Source: Syntrophorhabdaceae bacterium | GTDB lineage: Bacteria > Desulfobacterota > Syntrophorhabdia > Syntrophorhabdales > Syntrophorhabdaceae | NCBI GenBank assembly: GCA_026415675.1 | Contig: JAOAGQ010000057.1 | Span: 1-60,279, forward strand | Length of the DNA: 60,279 nt | Direction of reading: 5' to 3' | In this document: positions 7,040 to 17,758 of the stretch, in pieces | How the letters are laid out: each line of letters begins with the position of its first letter | Position numbering within the stretch: the stretch's first letter is position 1 | The notes under the pieces: model-generated | Database searches by the model: none | The model's input: only the letters and a program-made list of their open reading frames with translations | What the model was told of the DNA's origin: nothing | Translations under genes and position numbers: made by a program

Positions 7040-8047
7040 ATGGAGAGAAAGATAAGAAAAAAAGAAGTCGTGATATTGAACGTACTTAAAGATTCGGAAA
7101 GGCCTTTGACAAGTACGAAGATCGCAGAAAAATTAGAATTAACAGGATACGACATAAGTGAAAGGACTATAAGGCTCTATCTTAAAAAACTCGAAGAGGA
7201 AGGCCTCGTAGAGAGTAACGGTAAAAAAGGTTGTACCATCACTGAAAAGGGGATGGATGAGCTAAATGCCTCCTGGATTATCGAAAAGGTGGGATTTCTT
7301 TCGGCAAAGATAGACAGGATGTCCTATCAGATGAGTTTCGATATAAATACAGGGGTGGGTACTGTAGTCATAAATGTAACCGTTGTAGAACCTGAGCACC
7401 TTATGAAGAATATTGAGTACATACAAAAGGTTTATGCAGACGGTTATGCTATGGGACAGTTTTTAACCATTTTACAACCAGGAGAGACACTGAATCACAT
7501 AAACATACCCCCCGGGATGATCGGAATCGGTACGGTCTGTTCCATTACGTTAAACGGAGTCCTTTTAAAACACGGCATACCCACCATATCAAGATTCGGG
7601 GGTCTACTTGAACTAATAGAAAAAAGGCCTTCCAGATTTGTTGAAATCATCATGTACGATGGCACAAGCATAGATCCCCTTGAGATATTCATAAGAAGCG
7701 GTATGACCAATTATATGGGGGCAATAAAAACAGGAAACGGTAGGATTGGAGCGAGTTTCAGGGAATTCCCCGCTGAGAGTAAAGAGATGGTACAGAAAAT
7801 CGATGAAAAGATGAAGAGAATAGGGCTCGGAGGGCTAGTGGGGATAGGCATGCCCGGTCAGAGTTTTCTCGATATACCTGTAAGCGAAGGTAGAGTCGGT
7901 GCCATTGTGATAGGCGGACTGAACCCTGTTTCTGTCCTGGAAGAAAACGGGGTGAGGGCCTATTCAAGGGCCATGGCAGGTTTGATCGATTTTAACAGAC
8001 TCTTTCATTACAAGGAATTGGGTGAAAGGTTAAACGAGCTTGTTTGA
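7040..8047 (+). CDS. nrpR: NrpR-type transcriptional regulator of nitrogen assimilation (copy 1)
   Basis: The 335-residue protein has an N-terminal winged helix (about residues 1-70, with TKIAEKLELTGYDISERTIR). A single NrpR effector domain follows, with GMIGIGTVCSITLNGVLLK and DGTSIDPLEIFIRSGMTNY. In methanogens NrpR represses nif and gln genes and is released by 2-oxoglutarate. The protein is the size of a helix domain plus one effector domain. I choose ATG 7040, 9 bases after AAAGG; an in-frame GTG at 7031 has no spacing. It is divergent from glutamate synthase and 31 bases upstream of the KaiC/PEP-synthase-like gene. Sensing of 2-oxoglutarate here is inferred from the family. Confidence 0.82.
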   Translation: MERKIRKKEVVILNVLKDSERPLTSTKIAEKLELTGYDISERTIRLYLKKLEEEGLVESNGKKGCTITEKGMDELNASWIIEKVGFLSAKIDRMSYQMSFDINTGVGTVVINVTVVEPEHLMKNIEYIQKVYADGYAMGQFLTILQPGETLNHINIPPGMIGIGTVCSITLNGVLLKHGIPTISRFGGLLELIEKRPSRFVEIIMYDGTSIDPLEIFIRSGMTNYMGAIKTGNGRIGASFREFPAESKEMVQKIDEKMKRIGLGGLVGIGMPGQSFLDIPVSEGRVGAIVIGGLNPVSVLEENGVRAYSRAMAGLIDFNRLFHYKELGERLNELV

Positions 8048-8078
8048 TTAATTGTGTTATACTTTATAAGGTAAAAAG

Positions 8079-10661
8079 ATGGAATTAAAAATATCTACAG
8101 GGATAAAAGGTCTAGACGATATCCTCGACGGTTTACGTTTTGGTGATAATGTTGTTTGGCAAACCGATGATGTAGAGGACTACAGGCACTACGTATTACC
8201 CTACATAGAAAAGGCTAAAGAGGAAAAAAGAAAAATCGTATACATGAGGTTTGCCCTTCATGACCCTGTTGTTAGTGAATCAGAGGGCATTAAGGTTTAT
8301 AATCTTAATGCAAAGGCGGGATTCGAATCCTTCACATCGGAGACGTATAATATAATTTCTCAAGAAGGCAAGCATGTATTTTATGTCTTTGATTGCCTCT
8401 CCTCCCTTCTTTCGGTCTGGGCGACGGATTTGATGATAGGTAATTTTTTTATAATCGTATGTCCTTATCTTTTCGAATTAGATACCCTGGCCTATTTTTC
8501 CATTTTGAGAGGACACCACTCTTTTAAAACAATTGCAAGGATAAGAGAAACCACCCAGCTATTGATTGAGGTATATAACCATAAAGGTAGTTATTATGTT
8601 CATCCCTTAAAAGTATGGAAGCGTTATTCGCCCACCATGTTCCTCCCCCATCTAGAGGAAAACAACGAATATATACCTGTTCTAAACAGTGTTGAGGCAA
8701 CGCAGCTATTTTCATACATACCTATGAGGGAAGAAAAGAGCGCAAAAAGGAACCTTGATTACTGGGACAGACTATTTTTGATGGCGGAAGACCTTTTGAA
8801 AAGGTCATCTGGTCCTGATGAACATAAAGAGATGATAGAAGAGTTATGTCGCATCATGATTGCCAGAGAGGGTAGGATGTTCAAGCTCGCAAGGGAAATC
8901 TTTACTCTGGAAGACCTATTGAATATTAAATCCAGGTTGATAGGCACGGGTTTCATAGGGGGCAAGACGGTGGGTATGCTCCTTGCAAGAAAGATCTTAG
9001 AGGGTGATAAATGGCTAAATTGGGACCGTTATCTCGAACACCATGATTCGTTTTATATAGGGTCTGACATATTTTATACATATATCGTTCAGAACGGTCT
9101 CTGGAAATTAAGGATGCAACAGAAAACGAAAGAAGGGTATTTCGATATGGCAAAACCCTTAAAAGAGGGTATGCTTAAAGGCATCTTTCCAGAAGAAATA
9201 AAAGAACAATTTCAACAGGTTATAGAATATTTTGGCCAATCCCCCATAATAATAAGATCAAGCAGTCTTCTTGAAGATGCCTTTGGAAATGCCTTTGCGG
9301 GAAAATACGAAAGTATATTTTCCGTAAATCAGGGATCGCCTGAAGAGAGGTATAAAAACTTCGAGGAGTCGGTAAGAGAGATTTATGCGAGCACAATGAA
9401 TGAAGACGCCCTGACATACAGGCTTCAGAGAGGTCTTGACCAGATGGATGAACAGATGGCCTTACTTGTTCAAAGGGTTTCAGGAACATATAGGAAATAT
9501 TATTTTTTCCCTGACCTTGCCGGTGTTGGTATTTCATACAACACATTTGTATGGAAAGAAGGGATGGATCCAAAGGCAGGTATGATACGACTTGTCTTAG
9601 GTCTTGGCACAAGGGCTGTAAACAGGGTGGAAAACGATTATCCAAGACTCGTTGCCCTTGATAACCCAACTTCTACCTTACATGCAGGTCTTGAGGATAA
9701 AAGAAAATTTTCCCAGCATTATTTAGATGTATTAAACATAAAAGAAAACAAAATGGAAACCGTTTCTTTTGTGGACGTGGCCAATGAGGCACTGAACATA
9801 AGGCTCGACCTTTTTGCTACCTTTGACCATGAGGCAACGGAAAGCATGAGGGCACTTGGAAAAAATAGACAGATGTGGTTACTCACATTCGATAAACTCC
9901 TTACCAAGACATCGTTTACAGGTGTTTTTCACAGGATGTTGAAAAAACTGGAAGAGGTATATGAATATCCCGTAGAGATTGAATTTACAGCAAATTTTAC
10001 ACGTTATAGCGACTATAAAATCAACCTGTTACAATGCAGGCCTCTCGAGACAAAAGGTCTGGCAAAAAGAATAGAGATACCTGAAAACATAGAGAGGAGT
10101 TCTATCCTTTTTAAAACACAGGGACACTTTATGGGGGGCAATGTTGCAAAAACAATAAAAAGGTTAATCTATGTAAATCCGTTAACATATAGTAAACTAC
10201 CCATTACGCAGAAATACGATGTGGCACGCTTTATAGGAAAGATAAACAGAACGATTAAGAAAAGGGATCAAATGCCTGTACTTTTGATTGGTCCTGGAAG
10301 ATGGGGAACCACCACCCCTTCCCTCGGTGTGCCCGTTAGATTCTCCGAAATAAACAACATGACCGCCATAGGTGAGATTGCCTATCTCGATGGTAACCTT
10401 ATGCCCGAGCTTTCATATGGTACACATTTTTTTCAGGATCTCGTCGAGGCAGACATATTCTATCTTGCCCTTTTCCCAGAGAATCCCGATACCTTTTTTA
10501 ATGTAAATTTGATGGAGGGTTTTAAGGTGGTGGTCGATATGGTATCAGAAGGTGGCGGTAACTTAAAAGATGTTGTAAAGATATACGATGTAGAGGAGAG
10601 AGAATTGAAGTTATTGGCAGATGTCTTATCCCAAAGACTCATCTGTTTTATTGAAAGATAA
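8079..10661 (+). CDS. fusion of KaiC-like domain and PEP-synthase ATP-grasp (PPDK_N) domain
   Basis: The 860-residue protein has three parts. Residues 1-210 look like a RecA/KaiC domain (STGIKGLDDIL at the start, VFYVFDCLSSLL as a Walker-B-like strand). Where the P-loop should be it reads VVWQTDDVEDY, so ATP binding there is probably lost. Residues about 290-680 match the pyruvate/ATP-binding domain of PEP synthase (IGGKTVGMLLARKIL, IIIRSSSLLEDAFGNAFAGK, NLLQCRPLETKG). The last 180 residues, with LLIGPGRWGTTTPS, are conserved-looking but unknown to me. The phosphohistidine and PEP-barrel domains are absent, so it cannot be a complete PEP synthase. It probably follows nrpR in one transcript and overlaps the convergent second nrpR by 14 bases. 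A regulatory or phosphotransfer role in C/N balance is inference. Confidence 0.7.
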   Translation: MELKISTGIKGLDDILDGLRFGDNVVWQTDDVEDYRHYVLPYIEKAKEEKRKIVYMRFALHDPVVSESEGIKVYNLNAKAGFESFTSETYNIISQEGKHVFYVFDCLSSLLSVWATDLMIGNFFIIVCPYLFELDTLAYFSILRGHHSFKTIARIRETTQLLIEVYNHKGSYYVHPLKVWKRYSPTMFLPHLEENNEYIPVLNSVEATQLFSYIPMREEKSAKRNLDYWDRLFLMAEDLLKRSSGPDEHKEMIEELCRIMIAREGRMFKLAREIFTLEDLLNIKSRLIGTGFIGGKTVGMLLARKILEGDKWLNWDRYLEHHDSFYIGSDIFYTYIVQNGLWKLRMQQKTKEGYFDMAKPLKEGMLKGIFPEEIKEQFQQVIEYFGQSPIIIRSSSLLEDAFGNAFAGKYESIFSVNQGSPEERYKNFEESVREIYASTMNEDALTYRLQRGLDQMDEQMALLVQRVSGTYRKYYFFPDLAGVGISYNTFVWKEGMDPKAGMIRLVLGLGTRAVNRVENDYPRLVALDNPTSTLHAGLEDKRKFSQHYLDVLNIKENKMETVSFVDVANEALNIRLDLFATFDHEATESMRALGKNRQMWLLTFDKLLTKTSFTGVFHRMLKKLEEVYEYPVEIEFTANFTRYSDYKINLLQCRPLETKGLAKRIEIPENIERSSILFKTQGHFMGGNVAKTIKRLIYVNPLTYSKLPITQKYDVARFIGKINRTIKKRDQMPVLLIGPGRWGTTTPSLGVPVRFSEINNMTAIGEIAYLDGNLMPELSYGTHFFQDLVEADIFYLALFPENPDTFFNVNLMEGFKVVVDMVSEGGGNLKDVVKIYDVEERELKLLADVLSQRLICFIER

Positions 10662-11639
10662 AGGAACTCAACGCATCATTAAAGCTCTGGAGTTTTGAAA
10701 ATTCGTATAAGGTCGACATGGCCATACTATCTGTATAGATACCTGATTCCTCAACGGCTGCAATGGGGTTTAGACCCCCGACCACTATCATTCCTACTTT
10801 GTCAACTCCGACAGGTATATCTAGCAACGGTTGATTTGGTTTACCAAAGATGAATATGCCATTGAAACCCTTTGTAGAGAGCCTTCTCGTTAGATGTTGC
10901 GCCTCATCGAGGCTTACGATGGGGATTTCTCTGAAGCTTGCGAGTATCTTGCCCGAGGAACCTCTAACTACACCGGATACATCCGTCATTTTGCTTTTTA
11001 TAAATACCTCAAGGGGGTCCATCGATGAACCCTCATAGCTTATAAGAGAAGTAAATCTCATCGGTTTTCCCTCTAATATTTCAATGACACCACCGTATCT
11101 TGATGAGACAGGTATGCCGGCTTTTAAAAATATACCGTTTAGGGTAATGCTACATATGGATCCAATGCCTATACATCCCTTCGACACAGCGATATCGCCT
11201 ATACGTTCTCCCCCTCGGGCTATCTTTATCCTGTTACTCATTACATACTTGGACGAAAAAACAGGAGCCATTATTCTTAAAGCATCCTTTGCCTTCTTTT
11301 CAGGGAAACAGGAGATATTTAGTATAACATTACCCTTCTGGGTATCCAGATTAAAATCGGTGAGGTATGAAAGGTTATCTATTTTGCTGATTATAAAATT
11401 CACCCTTTCAGATACAAAAGCGTGGTTTAATTCTTCCCTCCCCACCTCTGTGATGATCCTACCCTTTTTTCCCTGAACCTTTGTAAGCCCTTTCTCGTCC
11501 ATCAATTTAAGGTAATACCTGACCGTTCTCTCTGAAAGGTCAATTCCATAGGTCAGAAGCTGTTTTGCGAGCTCTTTGGAACCGAGAAGGTCCTGGTGTT
11601 TATCCAGGACCCTCAATATTGTAAACATAATCTTATTCA

Positions 11640-11640
<1 letters not shown>
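10648..11640 (-). CDS. nrpR: NrpR-type transcriptional regulator (copy 2)
   Basis: This 330-residue paralogue has the same layout as the copy at 7040. The winged helix is in residues 1-68 (SKELAKQLLTYGIDLSERTVR). One NrpR domain follows, with GCIGIGSICSITLNGIFLK and GSSMDPLEVFIKSKMTDVSG. The ATG shares its A with the TGA of glutamate dehydrogenase (TGATG), so the two are translationally coupled. It likely answers the same nitrogen signal, 2-oxoglutarate, as the first copy, or pairs with it. Two single-domain copies may replace the two-domain form seen in some methanogens; that is inference. Confidence 0.8.
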
Positions 11641-13004
<1,364 letters not shown>

Positions 13005-13034
13005 CTAAATTTAAATAATTTTTTTCAAAATACA

Positions 13035-13280
13035 TTAAAAAAATAGACTCTTCAGATAAAAGCGCAGCAGATGAAAATGGTCTCTTACTTCAAGATTGTT
13101 ATGATCCATCTCCCACATGGTTTCAATCTTGTCCAGTGTTATCATTGCCTTATTTTTTAAACACTCAACATCTCTTTCATGAGTATAGGAAGATATCTCA
13201 CCTTCGTGTTCTGTTCTATTTTTGGTGGACGAGATATCTTCCTTTGGCCATAAATAAAAAATTTTTGCAGGGGATCCCAT
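13035..13280 (-). CDS. small hypothetical protein upstream of gdhA
   Basis: This 81-residue frame starts at ATG 13280 with a good ribosome site (GAGGTG, 5 bases upstream). It is the first gene of the gdhA-nrpR transcript. The sequence is polar with a His/Leu-rich end (RDHFHLLRFYLKSLFF) and an acidic-basic middle. I recognise no family. The ribosome site and operon position support a real gene; there is no homology evidence. Confidence 0.45.
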   Translation of the reverse strand: MGSPAKIFYLWPKEDISSTKNRTEHEGEISSYTHERDVECLKNKAMITLDKIETMWEMDHNNLEVRDHFHLLRFYLKSLFF

Positions 13281-13422
13281 ATTTCACCTCAAAATAGTGG
13301 CGATTTTATTCAGTAAAACTTAAAAATCGGGATTTAACAATAAGGGATTAACTGATTAAGATATAGGTTTTTATCCTATGAAAGATATAGGTGATTCCAT
13401 TAATACCTTTATAAACTGTTGA

Positions 13423-14097
13423 TTATCGGCTTTCTACCCAATAAATGGCATGCTTTATCAGTTCAGTTGAGCTATTTAGATTAAGTTTTTCTTTTATTTT
13501 TGAACGGTAAGATTCAACCGTCTTTACACTTACATGTAGTGTATCCGCTATCTGTCTCGGTTTATACCCCTGGCCTATAAGGTTGAAGACCTCAAGCTCT
13601 CTGTCGCTTAAGATTTCAACTGGCGATTTCGTCGGATCTTTTTTACCATCTATAAACTTTTTAACAATATTTTCGCTTACTTTTTCACTTATATATAGTT
13701 CACCCTTTAATACCTTTCTAATTGCATCCATCACCTTTTCTATGGCTTCCTGTTTCATTATGTAGCCTTTCGCCCCTGCTCTTAATGCACGCTCAGCGAA
13801 CAGCGTTTCATCGTGCATGGAAACCACAAGAATGAGTATATCGGGATAGCGTTCTTTTATCTTTTTTATCAATTCAATCCCGTCCAAACCTTTTAAAGAG
13901 ATGTCTATAATTGCGAGATCCGGTCTATTTTTTTTTATAGATTCAAGAGCAGTATTTGCATCCTCTGCTTCCCCGGATGTGGTCAAGTCGGGTTCCTGAT
14001 TTATAAGCTGGGAAAGGCCTTTTCTTACTATCGGGTGATCGTCTACTATAAAAATTTTGTACTTCCTTTTTTGTAATATTGTGATTCTCTTATCCAT
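13423..14097 (-). CDS. response regulator, NarL/FixJ family
   Basis: The 224-residue protein has a receiver domain (about 12-130): acidic IVDDHP, phospho-acceptor Asp in AIIDISLKGLDG, and Lys in GYIMKQE. A LuxR-type helix-turn-helix follows at about 160-218 (LSDRELEVFNLIGQGYKPRQ). GGGAGAG precedes the ATG. It is encoded 8 bases after the kinase gene, so the two form a pair. The target genes are unknown. The gap 13281-13422 holds a CGATTTT/AAAATCG inverted repeat at 13301-13329 and two GATATAGGT copies, possible sites. Confidence 0.87.
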   Translation of the reverse strand: MDKRITILQKRKYKIFIVDDHPIVRKGLSQLINQEPDLTTSGEAEDANTALESIKKNRPDLAIIDISLKGLDGIELIKKIKERYPDILILVVSMHDETLFAERALRAGAKGYIMKQEAIEKVMDAIRKVLKGELYISEKVSENIVKKFIDGKKDPTKSPVEILSDRELEVFNLIGQGYKPRQIADTLHVSVKTVESYRSKIKEKLNLNSSTELIKHAIYWVESR

Positions 14098-14105
14098 ATC
14101 TCTCC

Positions 14106-15269
14106 CTATATTTTAAAGGTGCATTCTACGGTTGTACCCATTGATCTTCCCTTTTTTATATTAAGAGACGCCCCAATTATGCCTGCCCTGTATTTCATTA
14201 TGCTAATCCCTATACCTTGTGAGTCCTTTGCAGCCTTGATGAAGGGTTTACCGTTGTTTTTTATCGTGATTGTTGCGAAATCGTTATTTTTGGTTAAAGT
14301 TATCAAAATATTCTTTGCTTCGCCGTGCTTTATCGCATTATGGATCGCCTCCTGGGTAATTCTATATAAATGGGTTGCCACAATGTTGTTGTGAATAATT
14401 ATCGGTTCTTTATACTCAAATTTACAAGAGATCCCGAATAGTTTTTCTATATTTCGCGCAAGTTCATCAATTGCGGTTATAAATCCATAAGATTCGAGCT
14501 TTACGGGATAAAGTCCTCTTGAGAGTCCTTTTGTCTGGGTAATGGCATCGTTAATAAGATTAACTATCTCATCTATTTCAGCTAATATCTCGGGGTTTTT
14601 TGTTTCAAATTTTTTTTGAAGAACCTTACACATAAAAGCAATACCTGCAAGTTGTTGGGATAAACTGTCGTGAAGATCCTGACCGAGCCGTCTCTTTTCC
14701 CATTCGCTGATCTCTAAAACCTGTTTTTCAAGTACTTTCTTTTCTATAATGTCCCCGATACGTTTTGCTATAACATTTATAAGATATCTCTCTTCTTTTA
14801 GAAACGGTCCTTCGTATGTAGTAGGTCTTTCTTCAAGGTAGTAAACCTCTACAACGCCTGCTTTTTTAGTTTTTACTACTATAGGGGCAGATTGTTTCCA
14901 AGGCGTCTCTAAAAAATTTTTTGTTGCGTAAATATTTTCCTCAATACATATCCTCGCACAGGTTACATCAGGATACTGCCATGCCTGGGGTATAATCTCG
15001 ACAATCCCCTGGAGGATTTTGTCCAGAGAAATACCATATTTTTCAACGAGATGGGATATTTTATAGAGACAATGGAGTTCTTTTATCCTTTCGCCTAAAG
15101 CATGGGTCTTTTTTTGTAGAAGAGATTTTATCTTTTTATTTTGTAACTCTGCTTTTTCTAGTTTAGCGATTCTGGATTCCAATCTTTTTATTTTCTTTAT
15201 TAATGGTGTGGTTTGTTTTTCTGTTGTTGGCACAGATATAAATGTATAATAATTTTCCTCTGATTGCAA
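14106..15269 (-). CDS. sensor histidine kinase, NarX-like (HisKA_3)
   Basis: The 387-residue protein is soluble, with no membrane helix. It has an N-terminal coiled coil (about 20-70), a GAF-like sensor region (about 75-185), a HisKA_3 dimer domain with the phospho-His in RRLGQDLHDSLSQQ, and a HATPase domain (ITQEAIHNAIKHGEA; GIGISIMKYRAGIIGA). It partners the NarL-type regulator just downstream. The first standard start is TTG 15269; no in-frame ATG exists before the kinase core, and a stop lies 9 codons upstream. A GACTG/CAGTC hairpin (15277-15292) precedes it. The stimulus is unknown, likely cytoplasmic. Confidence 0.83.
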   Translation of the reverse strand: MQSEENYYTFISVPTTEKQTTPLIKKIKRLESRIAKLEKAELQNKKIKSLLQKKTHALGERIKELHCLYKISHLVEKYGISLDKILQGIVEIIPQAWQYPDVTCARICIEENIYATKNFLETPWKQSAPIVVKTKKAGVVEVYYLEERPTTYEGPFLKEERYLINVIAKRIGDIIEKKVLEKQVLEISEWEKRRLGQDLHDSLSQQLAGIAFMCKVLQKKFETKNPEILAEIDEIVNLINDAITQTKGLSRGLYPVKLESYGFITAIDELARNIEKLFGISCKFEYKEPIIIHNNIVATHLYRITQEAIHNAIKHGEAKNILITLTKNNDFATITIKNNGKPFIKAAKDSQGIGISIMKYRAGIIGASLNIKKGRSMGTTVECTFKI

Positions 15270-15343
15270 AAAATTAGACTGAAGTAGCAGTCTTTCTCAA
15301 CTGACGCTATTTACAACCAGTTAATTTTGTGGAATAATCTTAT

Positions 15344-15505
15344 ATGATGGACGATAGGGACCACAAAGAAACCCAGATAGAAACACCGAAAAACCTCACC
15401 ACCTTTGACCCGGATAAACCTCCTTATCAGAGATTGCATCTCTGTATATACTTACGGGAACTCCTCGAAGAAGCGGAAAAAGAATCCGAATCGAAGAAGG
15501 GTTAA
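15344..15505 (+). CDS. small hypothetical protein (53 aa)
   Basis: A short plus-strand frame lies between the kinase and panD. The peptide is hydrophilic: an acidic start (MMDDRDHKETQIETP), a middle DPDKPPYQRLHLCIYLRELL, and a charged Glu/Lys tail. It occupies a space where neither neighbour runs and reads like coding sequence. The ribosome site is weak and I know no family, so it is tentative. Confidence 0.35.
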   Translation: MMDDRDHKETQIETPKNLTTFDPDKPPYQRLHLCIYLRELLEEAEKESESKKG

Positions 15506-15533
15506 TAATAAACCGGTTACGAATGAATCTAAA

Positions 15534-15902
15534 TCAATTTACAAGCCTTAGGTGCTCCTTTATCCTGTTATTTTCATCGGCATACACTTTTTTGGGTTTG
15601 AATGTTGCAAGCTCCTTTTCATCATAGGTAGCATAAGTGACGATTATGATGATATCCCCTTTTTTTGCCTTATGGGCTGCAGCACCGTTTATACATATGA
15701 TCCCTGAATTTTTCTCACCTTTTATCGCATAAGTCGTGAAACGTTCGCCGTTTGTAACATTATATATCTGTACCTGTTCATAAGGAAGAATATCGGCAGC
15801 TTCCATAAGGGCCTCGTCTATGGTGATACTCCCCTCGTAGTCGAGGTTGCTCTCCGTAACCCTTGCCCTATGGATCTTTGATTTCATCATGGTTTTTAAC
15901 AT
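15534..15902 (-). CDS. panD: aspartate 1-decarboxylase
   Basis: This 122-residue pyruvoyl enzyme makes beta-alanine for pantothenate. The self-cleavage site Gly24-Ser25 is present in DYEGSITID, and the N-terminus [16 protein letters not shown] matches PanD starts. The later [17 protein letters not shown] is also typical. It is the last gene of panB-panC-panD, with 1 base between the panC stop and its ATG. Confidence 0.95.
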   Translation of the reverse strand: MLKTMMKSKIHRARVTESNLDYEGSITIDEALMEAADILPYEQVQIYNVTNGERFTTYAIKGEKNSGIICINGAAAHKAKKGDIIIIVTYATYDEKELATFKPKKVYADENNRIKEHLRLVN

Positions 15903-15903
15903 C

Positions 15904-16752
15904 TTACCCCTCCATCAAAATTGTGTTATCTATCAATCGTGTCTTGCCTATGCGACAGGCAATGGCAAGGACAGCCTCTTTTTCTATTCTTGAAAGCTCT
16001 TCAAGATTCTCGGTATCGGAAATGGATATATACTCGATTTCTAAACCTTTTTCAGAAGTTAAAATCTTCTCGGCCTCCCTTTTGAGAAAAAGGGCATCCC
16101 TTTCCCCCTCTTTAAAAAGCTTCTCAACCCTTTTTATGGCACGGTATATAGAGAGTGCCCTTTGTCTTTCCTCTGGACTCAAGTACGTGTTTCTCGAGCT
16201 CATGGCGAGTCCATCGGGTTCTCTAACGGTTGGGTAGGATATTATCTCAACATCCATGTTCAGATCCTTCACCATCCTCTCTATTATCTTCAATTGTTGG
16301 TAATCCTTCTGTCCGAAGACGGCAACATGGGGTTTGACGATATTGAATAGCTTTCCCACAACCGTTGCTACCCCTGTAAAGTGACCCTTTCTTGTCAAAC
16401 CACAGAGGTGGTCTTCCAGTCCCCTGACCTGTATATATGTGGAATATCCTTTGGGGTACATCTCCTTGCCATCGGGAAAAAAAATGATATCCGTCCGTTC
16501 CTTCTCGAGGAGGGTAGAATCCCTCTCAAAATCCCTTGGATACCTATCTAAGTCTTCTGTTGGCCCAAACTGGATAGGATTTACAAATATACTCACAATA
16601 ACTATGTCCGTTATCTCCCTTGCCTTCCTCACAAGGGCAAGATGGCCTTCATGGAGGTATCCCATTGTTGGGACAAAACCTATCCTCTTTCCCGTTTTCC
16701 TTATCTTTTCACTTATCTCCTGCATCTCCTTAATCTTTTCAACTATCTCCAT
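15904..16752 (-). CDS. panC: pantoate--beta-alanine ligase
   Basis: The 282-residue enzyme joins pantoate and beta-alanine with ATP. The nucleotidyl-transfer motif [17 protein letters not shown] (His...GH) is near the N-terminus, and FGQKDYQQL and [13 protein letters not shown] are the usual substrate loops. It sits between panB (24-base gap) and panD (1-base gap), under the same pan leader RNA. Confidence 0.96.
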   Translation of the reverse strand: MEIVEKIKEMQEISEKIRKTGKRIGFVPTMGYLHEGHLALVRKAREITDIVIVSIFVNPIQFGPTEDLDRYPRDFERDSTLLEKERTDIIFFPDGKEMYPKGYSTYIQVRGLEDHLCGLTRKGHFTGVATVVGKLFNIVKPHVAVFGQKDYQQLKIIERMVKDLNMDVEIISYPTVREPDGLAMSSRNTYLSPEERQRALSIYRAIKRVEKLFKEGERDALFLKREAEKILTSEKGLEIEYISISDTENLEELSRIEKEAVLAIACRIGKTRLIDNTILMEG

Positions 16753-16776
16753 GAGAACTTCCCTTTCTCTTTTTTG

Positions 16777-17562
16777 TCAATGGAAGGAGTGGGTATCGTC
16801 GGGAAAGATACCGTTTTTTACCTCATCGATATACCTTTTGATACCGCTCTCGATATCCGTTCTGAGATCCATATATCTTTTTACGAACTTCGGTCTGAAT
16901 GCCCCCATTAAACCTAAAAGATCATATATAACAAGCACCTGTCCGTCACAGTCAGGTCCGGCCCCGATACCTATTGTCGGTATGGATAGTTCTTCCGTTA
17001 TGATCTTCGATATATCCCTTGGTACACATTCGAGGACTATAGCAAAGGCCCCTGCTTCTTCCACCGCCTTCGCATCGTTTATCAGCCTATCCATCTCTTT
17101 CTGGACCTTATATCCCCCCAGGGCATGGACGGATTGGGGGGTAAGTCCAATATGTCCCATCACAGGTATGTCTATATCGACGATCGCCTTTATCACGTCC
17201 TTCATTTTTGCCCCGCCTTCGAGTTTTACCGTTTCTGCACCGCTCTCTTTTATCATCCTCCCTGCATTTCTCTTCGCCTGTTCAATACCTTCCTGATACG
17301 ACATAAAGGGCATATCTATCACCACGAGCGCCTTTTTTGCCGCCCTCGAAACAGGTTTTGTATGGTGGATCATCTCTTCTACCGTAACCGGTATGGTATT
17401 TTTATAACCAAGCATCGTCGTTCCAACAGAATCACCGACGAGGATCATGTCGATGCCCGCATTATCTATAATCTCGGCAAATATATAGTCATAGGCCGTA
17501 AGCATCGTGAGTTTCTCTTTACCCTTCCTTGCCCTTATGTTCGGTACTGTTATCTTCTCCAT
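16777..17562 (-). CDS. panB: 3-methyl-2-oxobutanoate hydroxymethyltransferase
   Basis: This 261-residue enzyme makes ketopantoate, the first pantothenate step. Motifs include LTAYDYIFAEI, VGDSVGTTMLGY, GHIGLTPQSVHALGGY and GIGAGPDCDGQVLVIYD. I use ATG 17562, 7 bases after AAGGG; an in-frame GTG lies 6 bases upstream. The gene heads panBCD, and its leader carries a pan-motif hairpin and an attenuator. Confidence 0.95.
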   Translation of the reverse strand: MEKITVPNIRARKGKEKLTMLTAYDYIFAEIIDNAGIDMILVGDSVGTTMLGYKNTIPVTVEEMIHHTKPVSRAAKKALVVIDMPFMSYQEGIEQAKRNAGRMIKESGAETVKLEGGAKMKDVIKAIVDIDIPVMGHIGLTPQSVHALGGYKVQKEMDRLINDAKAVEEAGAFAIVLECVPRDISKIITEELSIPTIGIGAGPDCDGQVLVIYDLLGLMGAFRPKFVKRYMDLRTDIESGIKRYIDEVKNGIFPDDTHSFH

Positions 17563-17577
17563 GTACACCCCTTAATT

Positions 17578-17609
17578 AAAAAAGCCTCCTGAACACGGTT
17601 CAGAAGGCT
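17578..17609 (-). terminator. attenuator terminator in panB leader
   Basis: On the minus strand, AGCCTTCTGAAC (17609-17598) pairs with GTTCAGGAGGCT (17594-17583). The 12-bp stem has a 3-base loop and is followed by six T's. It lies 15 bases before the panB start with no gene upstream on that strand, so it must act as an attenuator. The upstream GAAGG (17627-17623) can pair with its CCTTC arm as an antiterminator. Confidence 0.8.
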
Positions 17610-17626
17610 ATTATTCAAATCTCCTT

Positions 17627-17657
17627 CCGTCTCGGTCCAGTTCCTGGATCCAAGCGG
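17627..17657 (-). promoter_or_regulatory. pan RNA motif (pantothenate operon leader)
   Basis: On the minus strand a single hairpin forms: CCG-CTTGG-A-TCCAG, loop GAA, CTGGA-CCGAG-A-CGG. The stems pair fully with one G-U, except for one bulged adenosine on each side (complement of 17649 and 17630). A stem with two bulged A's upstream of panB/panC/panD is the description of the known pan motif, reported in Firmicutes, Chloroflexi and deltaproteobacteria. A TATAAT box at 17673-17668 would start RNA right at this hairpin. Its base overlaps the proposed antiterminator, which fits riboswitch-like control. The ligand is unknown. Confidence 0.78.
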
Positions 17658-17728
17658 TACTATTTGTATTATATTGAAACAGATTAAACCATATCCTGTC
17701 AATAGGATTTTTGCGTAAACGAATCTTG

Positions 17729-17758
17729 TTGACAAAGGGGTTGATCCCAATTTATTAT
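17729..17758 (+). promoter_or_regulatory. sigma-70 promoter of the dehydratase-family pair
   Basis: TTGACA (17729-17734) and TATTAT (17753-17758) are 18 bases apart. RNA would start near 17765, about 77 bases before the first gene, whose ATG is preceded by AGAGGAG. Confidence 0.55.

Noticed and set aside
17578-17700. T-box leader for panB
   Set aside because: The leader is too short for a T-box stem I, and the conserved T-box sequence is not present. The two-bulge hairpin fits the pan motif.
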